Origin: Antitrichia curtipendula
Lineage: Eukaryota > Streptophyta > Bryopsida > Hypnales > Leucodontaceae
Assembly: GCA_951230915.1 (NCBI GenBank)
Contig: OX579641.1
Coordinates: 13,184,254 to 13,248,253, forward strand
Length of the DNA stretch: 64,000 nucleotides
Direction of reading: 5' to 3'
The notes under the pieces are model-generated. The model was not told where the DNA came from, made no database searches, and saw nothing but the letters and a program-made list of their open reading frames with translations. Made by a program: the position numbers and the translations under genes. Shown in pieces: positions 11,766-22,822 of this stretch (its first letter is position 1; each line of letters opens with the position of its first letter).

Positions 11766-13228
11766 AATGAAGATCCTATCTAAATCCAAGCCCTAATCAG
11801 GAAATATGTTCTCTTGAACATAAGCCCAATTGCTGCAGCCTCGTAGCTTCAGAATGCTATCCATTACACCGAATCTCCTAAAATACTTGAAGGTGGTGAC
11901 TGCGTTTTGAATGCTCGGAGAACTCATGAACTTGCACTTCTCTATAATTGGCACGAGTTCTTTAATTCCAAGATTCACTGATGGTGCTCCCTCCGGCCGT
12001 AGAAGCATCCCCCCAAAAAATTCCTTGCTTGCCTCCAAAATAATAGAAGAGTTTGTCCCAGAAGGATTCCTCTCCACTTGATCCGAAATGAGATTCCGAG
12101 TTCTCTCTTTCGATGCACGACAGTCTCCTTCTTTCATAGGATGATTATGAAATCCGAGGTGAATACACGCTCGCCGCGTCCCCGGCATTCCAACTACGTA
12201 ATATATCTTAGCAGAACAAGTAGCAATACATATGGGGACCTCACAACAAATTTTGCATGAAATGGTTGAACCAGGAGGAGGGATAGGACCGACCTGAAAA
12301 GCTACAGGAGAACATCCATCCCATTCCGTTTCGTTTGTGAGTGCCACACGGTGCTTACGTGATAGATACTTGCAGTCGCCATTTCCACAACAAAGGTGCC
12401 CGACACAAGCTGATAATCGAAATGTCAACCCGTCTCCATTTTTTATGTTAGTCGTATGCAAGTTGGACCAAACATGACCGTCATAGCGTCTCTCCATCCC
12501 ACTTAGAAGCTTCGCTTGACATTGCTGACCAGACTCGCCAAGCGCCGGTAACTCAAATATGATATCGCCATTAAACACTGGAGGGACGAAGTCGACTTGA
12601 TGTATTGGAATAGAATCATAATCTATCTTCTTCAACTGATTCCGTGACCCTTTCGTGTGGCACAACTTTCGAAGGCATGAAATAATGGATATCCCCGATC
12701 CACTTGTAGAGGTATTCAGCAACGTTGCATCAGATACAGAAGATGGTGTTGCGACTAGACGGCAAGGAGATGGCATCTGTTTTTGAACCTTGCACGGCGG
12801 TGACAAGTCGTCTGATTCGTCACTGTCAATTAAAATAACATCAACTCCAGGCTCTATTTTCACTCGTGATGTAAGTGGCGTTTGATACAAACTAGTCGAT
12901 GACAATTTCAGCAACCCTTACCATTAGACGAGTCACCAATAGCCAAGGGTAGGCCATACACTACATACGAACCCGGCTTCAGATGCCATATGCTAGGGAT
13001 ATTGTCTTGGATAGGCTCCTGGACTAGAGTACGGGACAGTTCGCCGGTGGTGTTATCAAAAATTTCCTCGTCAATGTGCATTGAAGTATCAGAAAGGCAA
13101 AAACGAATACTCAAATACAATGCACACACGACCGCAAATCCCATGTCCCTAACTGGAAAAGAAATTGGAACTGCATCTCCTAGTGTCCGCACAAGTGCCA
13201 TTGAATTGCGTAAACCGACTTCACTCAT
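11766..13228 (-). CDS. MULE transposase, N-terminal region
   Basis: Two overlapping minus-strand frames (13228 to 12908, then 12914 to 11793) form the N-terminal part. The first starts with ATG (MSEVGLRNSM). The second opens with an acidic, Ser/Asp-rich stretch (DSDESDD), then a Cys/His-rich block (HLCCGNGDCKYLSRKH and CKICCEVPICIATC), then a region ending CSNWAYVQENIFPD. After a stop the match continues as GLDLDRIFIFKMSEVGPGSG, which points to one nonsense mutation. The Cys/His block is probably a zinc-binding, DNA-recognition part; that role is inferred. The frame change at 12908-12914 could be an indel or a small intron, since GGTAAG occurs exactly there. Confidence 0.7.
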
Positions 13229-14889
13229 CGCAAGTGCACAAGAGAAGTATCACAAAGCATATCAGTGAAGGACACAAGAATCACTAACAGGAGGAAGAGA
13301 TGGAACATTCGCAAAGGTCTGGACATTGAGAGAGTGGCCATATTGAATCTGTCTCTATTATAGGACGCCCAAGCTGATAAAGACCCCCACCTACTTAGTA
13401 CTTGTCATTTGAAGGTGATTAATTGCTTCCCACCATAATGCGGGATAAGGCAAATTATGGCAACTGACATAGAAAATCCAGGCATATATCCAACCGCCAA
13501 TCCAACGAACATAATCAGTAACGAAAAACAATTTATGAAAATAGGTATCATTCATAATTCTGTAGGAAAAATACTTATATTTCAGAATACAAATATTAAA
13601 TCCAAATGGTATCTAATACAGTATATACTTCCAAGAACACTCGAACTATGAAGTCTAGCAATCACTGACAACCGTCAGGAAATTGTCACTACTACTCACT
13701 AAATATGTCCTCATAAAATACAGTCAATTGTATACGAAGAACTGTAAATGATTATTAAATTCTCATCAGAATAAGTGGTTGATCATTTACAACTAGCACA
13801 ATACCTCTCCTATTTGATATTAAATGCACGGTACCCAACCAAAGCCGGCCCTCCCAGGGTGGTTAGCTACAGTACGTCCAATGCAAAAAGAATCCCTAGA
13901 ATGGAAGGATCCCAAATTAATCATTGTATCATCAATCTCCAAGACCATTGGATATTTTGTAAATTATAAAAGATGTAGGACATTTGCAATAAACTCATTA
14001 GCACATCCTGAACGATTAAGGAAAAGTCTAAGTTAGCCTCACCCATAACCGTCACTGTACCCATAATCGTCACTTCCAAAATCTTGGAAAATTTTGGAAA
14101 GTGGATCTCAAGATGTCATACGAAAGTGCTTTGGAATTCAAATTCAATTACGAATCAGGTTCATCAGTTTTGTTAGCTATCCATTAATACACAGAATGTA
14201 AAGAATCCCTTAGTTTGATGGTCATGGGTAAAGGTACCCTTGGTCAAAGGATTTTGTGATAGTGAACTTCCTAAACTCAATCTCTCTAGTGTACTCAGCT
14301 TTACCGTCTAGAGCTGGTAGTTATACTTATTCATCAAAATGAATATGGAATTGCAATTCAAGAATTCAGCACAAAAATCAAGAGTGAGTACAAAATCATC
14401 GAATGACTCAATTACACCAACACCCTCCGACTCCAAACATTGCTTAAAAATGGACTTAGGTTAAGAGGGGCTAGTCAGCTGATATATGTCAAATAGCGAA
14501 ATGGGTTTTGAACGGACAAACTGCTGAAAGCACCATAAGGAGAATTACAATGTCTAGTTTTGGGATAAACCCATAGCGCTCAATTTTGATCTATAAATTC
14601 GAGATAGTGTTAAATATTTAAGATTCAATGAATTTCGACTCCTCGAATGCATATAAAGATTTGCTACTTTGCTACAGACTAGAAAGACATATTCAGCGAA
14701 TTTATGAATGAAAAAATTGTATAGGCCAATAACCACAACTTGAACTGATAGAATCTCAAGAAATAATATTATAACATTCCCCTAATAAAATCTCATTCAA
14801 TCTCGTGAATCCAAATGAGTGAGAATTGTGAAAATTGTCAGGACTATTTTCCCAGTTCCAGTTCATTACTATTCTTATTGAGATGATCC
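13229..14889. other. Divergent intergenic region between MULE and ParB/methyltransferase genes
   Basis: No convincing coding is seen in about 1.6 kb. It would hold both 5' flanks if the two divergent genes belong to one mobile unit. Short GTCACT words recur (13680-13700, 14040-14085), but I see no strong motif. Confidence 0.5.
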
Positions 14890-15123
14890 GGTCTCATCCA
14901 AGATCACCAGGTGGATGACAAGCCCCCGATCCCCCTGCCAAAGATCCCTCTTCCTTCTCTGGTGACGTCGCCCTTCACGACGGCTACCTAAACCGGACGG
15001 TTCCGAACAACACCACCCTTGGAGGTCACCCAGCCTCACCCGCCGAAGAGGAAACACCTCGATCATACGATCGGGTTGTCTTGCCTTTGTGGAATAATCG
15101 CATATCGCGCTTGCTTCACTATA
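14890..15123 (+). CDS. Possible upstream exon of the ParB/methyltransferase gene
   Basis: This segment is clearly more G+C-rich than its flanks. It has an open plus frame (DPSSFSGDVALHDGYLNRT, then SYDRVVLPLWNNRISRLLHY) ending at a good donor, CTGTATGTT, near 15123. It could be a 5' exon of the gene that continues from 15259, or an unrelated old exon. No ATG-led start fixes it and I recognise no domain. Confidence 0.3.
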
Positions 15124-15487
15124 CTGTATGTTCTTTTTCTGCTTTTCAAATTGTCAATTCCTTACTACACATTATATAGTATTACTTAGTCAATGCTTGC
15201 GGTTGTGTCATCAAACGTTTTTAGGCTTCTATTCGGGTGGATTCTTTGGCAGATCGACATGGAGCTTCAGCGACCAAACTTGAGGTCACGCCGAAACAAG
15301 CAAGGAGCGGAAAATATAGAGTCGATAGTGCAACCACCTCCAGTGGTATGTTTTTCAATTTCACAGATTAGGGTTTGAGCGCGAGTATTGAACATACTGA
15401 ATTAACCAGACAGCCGTAGAGTGTTGAATGCAGCGGCGTGATACACAAGTGATAATTCACGAATTTGGTGTCAATGAGGATGTGTTG

Positions 15488-16200
15488 ATGCGGCTGTGCA
15501 TACGGCGTATGGTCAGGCCCCCGTCTCGGGACCGAGAGGGTCACTGGTGGTTCTGACGCTATGCTTGGTGATCTCAACAAGTGGACGGGCGGGTGTTGAT
15601 TGTGTCCGCTGCGTAATAAATTCTTGACAGCCAAATCAAATTTTGATACTACGTGGAGATGCCGGAAGCAATTATTATTTCGTATAACTGCCTGGTGTTG
15701 CGTTTCACCTCTGCGGCTGTACATACCGCGTATGGTCAGGCCCCAAGTCTTGGGACTGAGAGGGTCACTGGTAGTTTTGACGCTATGCTCGGTGATCTCA
15801 ACAAGTGGACGGGCGGGTGTTGATTGTGTCCGCTTAGTACTAAATTCTTGACGGTCAAATCAGCTTTCAATTCTACGTCTGGTTGTTGGAAGCAATTCTT
15901 TTTTTGTATGACTGCCTTGTATTGCGTTTTGCCTCTTCGACTGTGCATATCGCGTATGGTCAGGCCCCCAGTCTCGACACCAAGAGGGTCATGGGTGGGT
16001 CTGTCGCTATGCTCGGTGAATCCCAGGAAGAGGATGGGCGGGTGTTTCTCGTGTCCGCTGCGTAATAAATCCTTGACTGGCCAAATAGCTTTTAATTCTT
16101 GGTCTAGTGTCCGGTGCCGGAATTCCTGATTTGGTATTATAGATTGTCTCGTGTGTCTGCCTGTTGTGCGCTATGCATTTGCGGATGTGCATACCCAATA
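15488..16200 (+). repeat. About 224 bp tandem repeat, three to four units, inside the gene
   Basis: Units starting near 15488, 15713, 15938 and 16182 share CGTATGGTCAGGCCCC, GAGGGTCAC, GACGCTATGCT, GGACGGGCGGGTGTT and AATAAATTCTTGAC. The last unit runs into an open frame (VTAVEDAMLMEIITDVSHRA). This suggests that an exon-plus-intron segment was tandemly duplicated. A G+C-richer composition sets it apart from flanking introns. Confidence 0.75.
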
Positions 16201-16716
16201 AGGTCAGACAACAGGTCACCGCAGTTGAAGACGCTATGCTCATGGAGATTATTACTGATGTTTCTCATCGGGCATTAGATCCACTACATCGCTTATTGGT
16301 TGTCCAGTTTATATCCACCTTTGCATATGTTGAGGATAAGCCCTTCGAGGCTGTGTTTACCATGCATGTCGTAGACTTGGTGACAATCCAAATGGTCTGG
16401 ATTGACGACAACCCTGGTGAGATCCGGATCATTGAGTTCATGCATACGTAGTGGTCCCGTTCCTACCGTCTCGGCCCCGAGAGAGTGGCTTTTTGAGCGC
16501 AATGTAAGCTCGATAATTAGCAAGTTCAGACCGAGGGAGAGAGGACTCGGAGGGAAACCGGACCTGATAAGGGTCACATTGGTATATTCTGTTTTCCGAT
16601 ATGAATTTCACCATATCATTAGTTTTTTTGTCTCGCACTTGTACTTATTCTTCACGGTCATAATCCTCTAGATTAATGTTTTCGTCTATATCTGATTGGC
16701 GGGGGTATAAATTGAG

Positions 16717-17145
16717 AGTGGTGCTGGAGATGGAGGTCAATCCAATGACGAATCGGGAGTTCAAGTGATTGCTGCTCAAAGGGAGGTTGACGATTCACAT
16801 CTTCTTATCCTACAAGAAGCTGACCCACAAGCAGCTCCCGTCGACATGGAGATCCCACCTCCAGCCCCAGGACAGATGGTAGGCGACCTAGTGAACCTGG
16901 ATCTAGAAATTGTAGTCAACTATGACCGTCTCGATATGGACGGTGTTTGGTCTATACTCGATTCAGCTTGCAGTTCATCAGGAAGTTGTTCACTAGCCAT
17001 ATCACCATCTGAGTCCAGTTTCGAGTACTGCACTTGTGACAAAGAGGGTGTAGACTTCGATGTCATGTCTGATGATGATATCTTCATATTATGTTGCGGG
17101 ATATATAGATCCCCGTCCCAGCCTTATCCATGCTCCACTTTATAG
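16717..17145 (+). CDS. Acidic N-terminal exon of the ParB/methyltransferase gene
   Basis: An open frame of about 140 codons with a Pro-rich patch (PVDMEIPPPAPGQMVGD), then a Ser/Cys-rich acidic stretch (SACSSSGSCSLAISPSESS), then FDVMSDDDIF. It has no domain I recognise and is probably disordered. It is assigned to this gene by strand, position and composition; the exact splice sites are uncertain. Confidence 0.5.
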   Translation, partial: SGAGDGGQSNDESGVQVIAAQREVDDSHLLILQEADPQAAPVDMEIPPPAPGQMVGDLVNLDLEIVVNYDRLDMDGVWSILDSACSSSGSCSLAISPSESSFEYCTCDKEGVDFDVMSDDDIFILCCGIYRSPSQPYPCSTL

Positions 17146-17302
17146 GATCATTTTGAGTGAGGTTAAATTATAGGAAATGGCTTGACCAACTATGAACAGG
17201 GCTTGTTTTTATTATCCCATGCTCCACAATTGAGGTATTGCAACTTTAATGAATGAACTGTGAATTTGTATTGCCTATTTTGATTGTTGGATATTTCAAT
17301 AG

Positions 17303-17939
17303 GACCAGGGGAAATGGATCCGTCCTGCTCGGGCAGTGGAGGTAATATCCAATGATCAAGATCTCCATCAGCTCAACATCGAGGAGATGATTCGGGGGAT
17401 GATCACATCCCTGGAGTAGAAGCAGGGTTTAAGGAGGAGGACATTTGTCGGATTCAAGCATTTGACACAGTTACAGTCATTAACAGTTTGAAGATGACAT
17501 CTGATGAGAACTCCCGTATGAAGATACCTTTGTGTAGGTTGGTGCCAATGCCCATGGTGCGCTCGACGCTTTTGTGTGACTTGACTCACCTTGACAACTT
17601 GTTCTCACGCGGTTACGATGAAGGGGCACGAGTATTTTATGTGTCATACTCTGATGAGACAGGAAACACGGCAATCTTTAGTGATGCCGAGAAGAAGGAG
17701 TGGGGCCCAATATGGAACTCAGTGAATGACTCATTCAAAGCGCGGCTCCTCTCAATTCCGTCTGTTAAGCATTTGGTGGATTACAAGTTCTTCGTCTGCG
17801 ACGGAAATCACAGACGAATTGCTTGGATGAACCACATTCAAAGGCTTCATAGCCATGATCCCGCTTGGCATGTATGCATGGACTCCATTGTCCTTGATAC
17901 TAGAAACCGCATTGGGGTGGCGATGCATAACATCAATAT
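17303..17939 (+). CDS. ParB-like domain exon
   Basis: After an AG acceptor the frame reads KWIRPARAVEVISNDQDLHQ then LNIEEMIRGMITSL. A one-base slip near 17413 changes frame, and it resumes VEAGFKEEDICRIQAFDTVT. Near the end is FFVCDGNHRRIAWM (17794-17817 region), the V-x-D-G-x-H-R signature of the ParB/sulfiredoxin-like fold. That motif binds nucleotide in ParB CTPases or acts as a nuclease motif in others. The start, with R-P-A-x-x-V-x-V-I and a following 'L-N-I-E-E-M' helix, also fits the ParB N-terminus. The donor AT|gtaaga joins at codon phase 2 to the exon at 18063. Confidence 0.65.
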
Positions 17940-18062
17940 GTAAGAGAATCCAATCATTCATTCATATACTCACATTGGTGTAACAGCATTGAGCTTCTCT
18001 TATTGGTTTCATTTTTTTGTGTTTTATCAGTTATTTACACTCTACATCATGTGGATTCATAG

Positions 18063-20108
18063 GCACACAGAGAACTCCCACGTAAAAACCAATCTCGTGC
18101 ATACCCTCTATCGGGTTCAGAAGTACAGAGTTATGGACCTCGATAAGTTCAAGGAGTTATTGACAAAGGAAGAGGTAAAGATATGCAAGACGCACACGCA
18201 GACGACCTGGTATACTATGCCATTACTTATATCCACTAGATTCATTTTTAAGGTACGCAGTATCCTTCTATTACCTTTTATATATTTCATTTCATGAAGG
18301 CTTCATCTTGTCTCTACAAATTCTTTTCATATACAGACTCATTCATGCCTGCCATGTTGTCATCCAGCAAGAGATTAGTGCCGTTGCTGATGTAGCGATT
18401 CACAAACTGAAGGAAGACAATCAAGAGGTTGAAGTCTCCAGGGAGGCAATTGCAGCGACTATGAGAGTTGCAATTAAAGACTCAACCAATCGGCATTACA
18501 AGAAACTTTCCAAAATTGTCGCGGTTGCTAATCCGGCACTTACCCTTTGACTGGTTGAAGGAGGTAAGAGATTGGTAATTTTCTCGTCCTAGTTTTGTAT
18601 TTTAATCTCATTCCCATTTGTTGATGTTATTAACCTCTGTTCTCTTGCAGATAGAGAGGCACTGGAGCCAAAATGCAGTTCCTGAGTTGACTTTGGAGAA
18701 GTTGCAAATGATTGCAACCGCCACCGTGGACCCGAGACATAAGGTCAAATGGCTCAACTGTCAGAACACCAACACTCACACTAGAGAAGCTAGACGATTC
18801 CCCACACGTCCTGTGAATGAAGAAAAGTTGGGCTTCTTTTTGGCAAAGGCTTCTTACTACGCGGGAGTGAGTTTCTTTCTTTATTTTTGTATCTACTATC
18901 GATATACAACCTGCCTGTGCTATTATTACACTGTCGTACATCATATTGACTGTGAATACATATTTTCTATGTTATACCTAGTCTGACTTTCACATTGGTT
19001 TTTCAGCTAGAAGAGGCAGCAACAGAGATGTTTGACTCCATCACTCAGACTGATAGCATTCCAATCAACATGGATGTTCCTGGTGAGCCGGAGTCAATTG
19101 CAGATTACTTGGAAGCGTGGCGAATGAAGCTTTGGGACCAAGCCTACACTGAGGGCACCAATGCTTTCAAGAAATCAGACAACTTTCTGTTATACAGGGG
19201 AACCCACCTCACAGTGAAGAGATTGATTTACAAGTACTACTCTGAGTCTAAAATCCATTAGTTACTGTATTTTTGTTCCTACGTGTTGTTTTTAATCCAT
19301 CGAGTATTGATTCATTCTATGTGGATTAGTCTGGTTGATAAATTGATTATAACCATTATTAGTGTGCTTCTGAATTAGAGCAATTTCATATTACCTATCT
19401 ATTCACAAACTAATGGACATATCTCATGATGAGTGCAGATACTTCAAGTTCGAGTTGTATGGGAAGAAAGCCATCAAGAAAGAGCACTTGCCCCCATTTC
19501 TCACTACCTGGTTAGACCGGTCATCAACCGATTGTATGTTCTCTACCACACAGTTGCAGAAATGGACAACTCCTCATTTGCAGACTTGTCCTTGGTATCT
19601 TGAGTGTAACTTCGACGTTACACCACCGGAGGAGGAGGCTCTCTTTCAGCCGCTCAAGGATTCCGTGGTAACTGACGCAGAGTTTGACGAGTTCGCCGGT
19701 TTGGATCCTGAGGCCAAGGCCAAGGCAATCAAAAAGCGAGAGATTTTTGACCGGGAAAAGGTGGATAAACTGGAAGAGGCCAAGAAGAAGTCTGAGGAAA
19801 ACAAGAAGAAGGCCGAGGAAAACAAGAAGAAGCGTCAACTTCATAAAGAGCAAGAGAAGGACAAGAAGAAGCTTCGGTTATAGAAGGATGAGACCCCAGC
19901 GGCTGAACGAGCTACAAGTGCAGCGGACGTCAACATTTCGTCATCCGGATTCTCCCTTACACAGGAGTGCTTGGTACAGGGCATGACTCCAATGGCTAAG
20001 AATGTGAACCCCGTGCCTGATATCGACGAATGCATATTGAACATAGCACTAGGAGGTCTTGAGATGGGATCAAAGGCCTTCCAAGACGTTGAGGCCTTCT
20101 TAGCTATG
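18063..20108 (+). CDS. Middle region exons of the ParB/methyltransferase gene
   Basis: Exon pieces read HTENSHVKTNLVHTLYRVQ (18063-18252), QEISAVADVAIHKLKEDNQ (18368-), IERHWSQNAVPELTLEKLQM (18651-18866), LEEAATEMFDSITQTDSIP (19007-19261) and YFKFELYGKKAIKKEHLPPF (19440-20108). A one-base slip near 18538 is needed to continue as LPFDWLKE before the donor. The last exon has a Lys/Glu-rich coiled coil (KKSEENKKKAEENKKK), an in-frame TAG at 19881-19883, and then continues open (DETPAAERATSAAD). I recognise no named domain here. Several tryptophan and proline landmarks (FPTRPVNEEKLGFFL) should make it easy to find homologues. Confidence 0.55.
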
Positions 20109-20292
20109 GTAATATTTTCAAAACTTGATTGCATTTTATTTGATTGCGCAACTACATGGTCCCAATTTTGATTTTTAATGTAACACAAACATGATTTATC
20201 TACCGACGTAGCCATAACAAATAACTAATTTAGATTTCAATTCAAAATAAATGTACTGTTCTAATTCAGTCTTCAATGCCCGATGAATGCAG

Positions 20293-20643
20293 CACTCTAG
20301 TGACAAGGACCGCTCCTTTAACGGAATCAGTGGAACGGAGGCAGCTGTGGACTTCATGTTTGTTGATGTGCCTGAGGGACTCCATGTTCCTACCATCTTA
20401 TGTGCACCTGTTCCAGTCCCGAAGTGGAATGACTTCCGATCGGACTACTTGATTCATGTCTTTGATTTCGCTCATCAGTACCTCCATGACAGTGGCGCAC
20501 TTTTCTTGATTTACCCCGCGTCGTCTACTGCACACCAAAGCCACATTCTTGGATGCTGTCAGGAATACGATTTCCGCATTTTGGAGACATATTTTGGGAT
20601 TAATCATCTCCACTTGACATCAGCCGCAGATCCAAAGAAAACG
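20293..20643 (+). CDS. Methyltransferase fold, motif IV half
   Basis: The frame reads AAVDFMFVDVPEGLHVPTIL, then HVFDFAHQYLHDSGALFLIY. In beta-class N4-cytosine/N6-adenine DNA methyltransferases this place holds the catalytic S/D-P-P-Y/W in a V-D-x-x-x-x-D-P-P-Y context, followed by an L-x-x-x-G strand. Here the tetrad is D-V-P-E, so two key positions (the first Pro and the aromatic) are changed. The exon ends AAG AAA ACG and splices in phase 0 to 20726. Confidence 0.65.
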
Positions 20644-20725
20644 GTAATCTTCGTTAAATTCACTTGAATGTATATTACTAAATTCTGCACCATTATCCAA
20701 GATATTAACATCATTGTTATTGCAG

Positions 20726-21299
20726 ACTCAAAGGTTCTTGATCTCTCTACTTGTGAGAAAGTCAGGGCCAAAGACCAGGTCAGACTTCATGTTCCAATTT
20801 ATCCCGTCCCAGGACAAGGTGGGAGTGAACCTTGCTATGGACGACATCCTCCGCAACTTGGTTTTCAAAGAGGATGTGACGATGAATGGTGACATGCCAT
20901 GGCGTGGTCCGCGGAAAAAGGGATGTGAGTTCATGCAGATGCTCATTGAGGCTGCGACTGCACCAAGGGATGTTGTTGTTGACTGTACGGCGGCCACAGG
21001 TTTGATTCTAACTTTTACAGTGATATTGTTAACCACAATGTACAATTTTTTTTTTAATGTAAACTTGATCTTCGCTTTGCTTGTTATGTAGGTTCCTCCA
21101 TTCGAGCTTGTCGTGCTACGCAACGTCATATACTAGGTTTTGAAGAAGATAAGGACATCTTTGATGCCCTTATTGCTTCGATACACCGAAAGGCTGTGAT
21201 TCTTGAGTCGGAGCTTGCAATGCCCGATCCTAAACTTGGAGACTGTGATGACGAGGAAGTCATCATCCAAAAGGTCCAGAAGACACTCCGATTCAGTAA
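20726..21299 (+). CDS. Methyltransferase fold, motif X/I half
   Basis: Two exons (20726-20999 and 21092-21299, intron phase 1). They read TQRFLISLLVRKSGPKT, then PWRGPRKKGCEFMQMLIEAA, TAPRDVVVDCTAATG, SSIRACRATQRHILGFEEDK and DIFDALI. This follows the C-terminal pattern of beta-class DNA methyltransferases: K-P-x-x-L-x-x-x-L-I-x-x-x-T-x-P-x-D-x-V-x-D-P-F-x-G-x-G then R-x-I-G-x-E-x-D. The SAM-binding motif I here is D-C-T-A-A-T-G rather than D-P-F-x-G-S-G. The fold is well supported; SAM binding is doubtful. Confidence 0.7.
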
Positions 21300-21619
21300 G
21301 TAAGTTGGCTTGAAAACTCAGTGGTTTAGGCATGTTGCTTTGTCCTGACTTAAGGTCTTCTAACATGTTGTTTCTCATTCCTGTAGGCAAGGCCAAGAAG
21401 TGACTTCTGCCAGGACTGTCCCTTTTTTTGCTCATCCACTTTTTTTTCCAAGCCCACCGAATTCCTTTGTGCTCCCTCTGTATGCAAAGGCTTCATCTCA
21501 CGATTTTGTTGCATGTCAACCACGGTCACATTCAAGGGCCCGACTCGTGAATCCTTCGGTTCTAAAGTTTGTAGATGATGTTGCATATGAATCAGATGTG
21601 CAAACTTTTGATAGTGAGG

Positions 21620-22745
21620 GTAGTTCCTCTTTTGCACTTTAACTACCACAAAGATTTATGAAAGGCTATTGTACGCTTCTAATTGTAGCATTCGGTTTAC
21701 TATATTATTATGGTATTGCATACTAGCATCTATTTACTTCCACGGTGGTCATATGAGAATCTCTAATTAGACCTTATCTATGCACATCAGTTTCTCACCC
21801 TTTCACTAGGCTTTCAGTTCGGATGCCATGTTCGCGTGGCAGGGTGGTCTGCTATGCCAACCTCGTCTGCCGACAATGATGGGCTGCATTGTGTGCCACG
21901 CGTATCTATTAACCCGGTCTGTCCTACCTTCTTTGCTTGTCGGTTATATAATGCTACAGTGCTAGCATCGCGGGGTTCTGAGGCCAGACTGTGTTGTCTG
22001 CCAGAACGTTTGTCGTTCACTATGCGTTGCCTTGCTTGACCCATCGGGCGAGCAGGCAGGACTGCCCTACGTAAGATGCTTGCCGGCCGCAATGGTCTGC
22101 AATGCCTAAAACCGCGTGGCTGTCTGTTGTAGCGTCCCACCGTGCCCTCTGGAACAAAGCACGGCGCTTTATTCATCCTCGCATTTGTCTGCAGAAGAAA
22201 TGGCCGCCGGCCATGGGCCAGCGCGGGATATCCTGTCTAACACGCGAGTGTATTGGGAGCGCGGGCCATTTAACAGCTATTTTCCTTTGCCTGAACTTCC
22301 ACACTTTTGTTGTGCACATTAGTATAGAAGATACTGAGCATGCCATGTTAGATGATTAGTATGTGTCTATGTGAAGATTCTTGAGCAATGCTCCTAGCAT
22401 TGCAGAATATGATTACCCTCTTTGTGTCAGTTGTCATGCTTTTTTCTCAGCCATGTTGTGTAGTTGTCTACTAACCGCATTGAAGTTTTGCATTTTGAAC
22501 CCATTGATTAATCATTACTAGCAAAGTCTTAGTCTTCCTGGCTAAAGAGTAGCCTTCCCTCGGACTTGTTGGTCTTTAGATTAAACAGGCACAGAATTCA
22601 TTAGTTCAATTGTGTTAGTGGGCGATTACATTACTGGCGTGAAGAAAGTGCATGCGGACTGTCAAGTAGTGGGTGAACTCATAAGAATCAACAAAAATGT
22701 GATTATATGTACATTAATGTCATATTTGTTATCATGTCGTCTCAG
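21620..22745 (+). other. Last intron of the gene, with a G+C-rich block
   Basis: A donor GGTAGT at 21620 and an acceptor CAG at 22743-22745 join phase 1 exons so that FDSE continues as DWEEDGEDYDTDG. An alternative is that translation simply runs on to the stop at 21640-21642 (…SSSFAL). Inside, 21815-22265 is markedly G+C-rich, with recurring GTCTG and GCATTG words. Open frames across it have no family resemblance and I regard them as shadows. Confidence 0.45.
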
Positions 22746-22822
22746 ATTGGGAAGAAGATGGCGAGGATTATGATACCGACGGTCCACCTTCGTCTGCAGC
22801 ACGTCATAGGTCTTTTGGGTAG

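Larger units (their letters stand above)
5384..13228 (-). pseudogene. Mutator-like (MULE) transposase gene, decayed and interrupted
   Basis: Whole-gene view of a minus-strand MULE transposase. From 5' to 3' it has an N-terminal region (about 11766-13228), a catalytic DDE region in pieces (10716-10922 and 11590-11765, then 7335-7688), and a C-terminal region ending in a SWIM zinc finger (5669-7115). The pieces read in the expected family order. It is broken by a frame change near 12910, a stop just after 11793, about 680 bp of extra sequence between 10923 and 11600 (intron or insertion), and a CACTA element at 7692-10712 that splits an Asn codon context cleanly. At least one GT-AG intron is visible (acceptor near 7120). 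It is divergent from the gene starting near 15.2 kb. MULE transposases act in the nucleus to cut and paste elements with long inverted repeats; this copy cannot encode a full protein. Confidence 0.85.
15259..22822 (+). pseudogene. ParB-like domain plus beta-class DNA methyltransferase-fold gene, many exons, damaged
   Basis: Inferred exons (GT-AG, phases checked where stated): 15259-15345 (ATG MELQRPNLRSRRNKQ), about 16717-17145, 17303-17939, 18063-18252, 18368-18560, 18651-18866, 19007-19261, 19440-20108, 20293-20643, 20726-20999, 21092-21299, 21387-21619 and 22746-22822 (ending SSAARHRSFG). Order of parts: acidic Ser-rich N-terminus, ParB-like domain, unknown middle, charged KKK/EE coiled coil, then a methyltransferase fold with motif IV before motif I. 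The damage is two frameshifts (near 17413 and 18538) and one stop (TAG 19881-19883). It lies divergent to the MULE. Bacterial and phage ParB-methylase fusions exist, so the architecture is known there; its presence in a plant intron-rich gene is the striking point. Function is unknown; nuclear DNA binding or modification is an inference. Confidence 0.7.

Noticed and set aside
21814..22359. Frames of 67-120 codons on both strands in the G+C-rich block
   Set aside because: They overlap on opposite strands and lie in what is best read as the last intron of the ParB/methyltransferase gene; high G+C alone removes stops.
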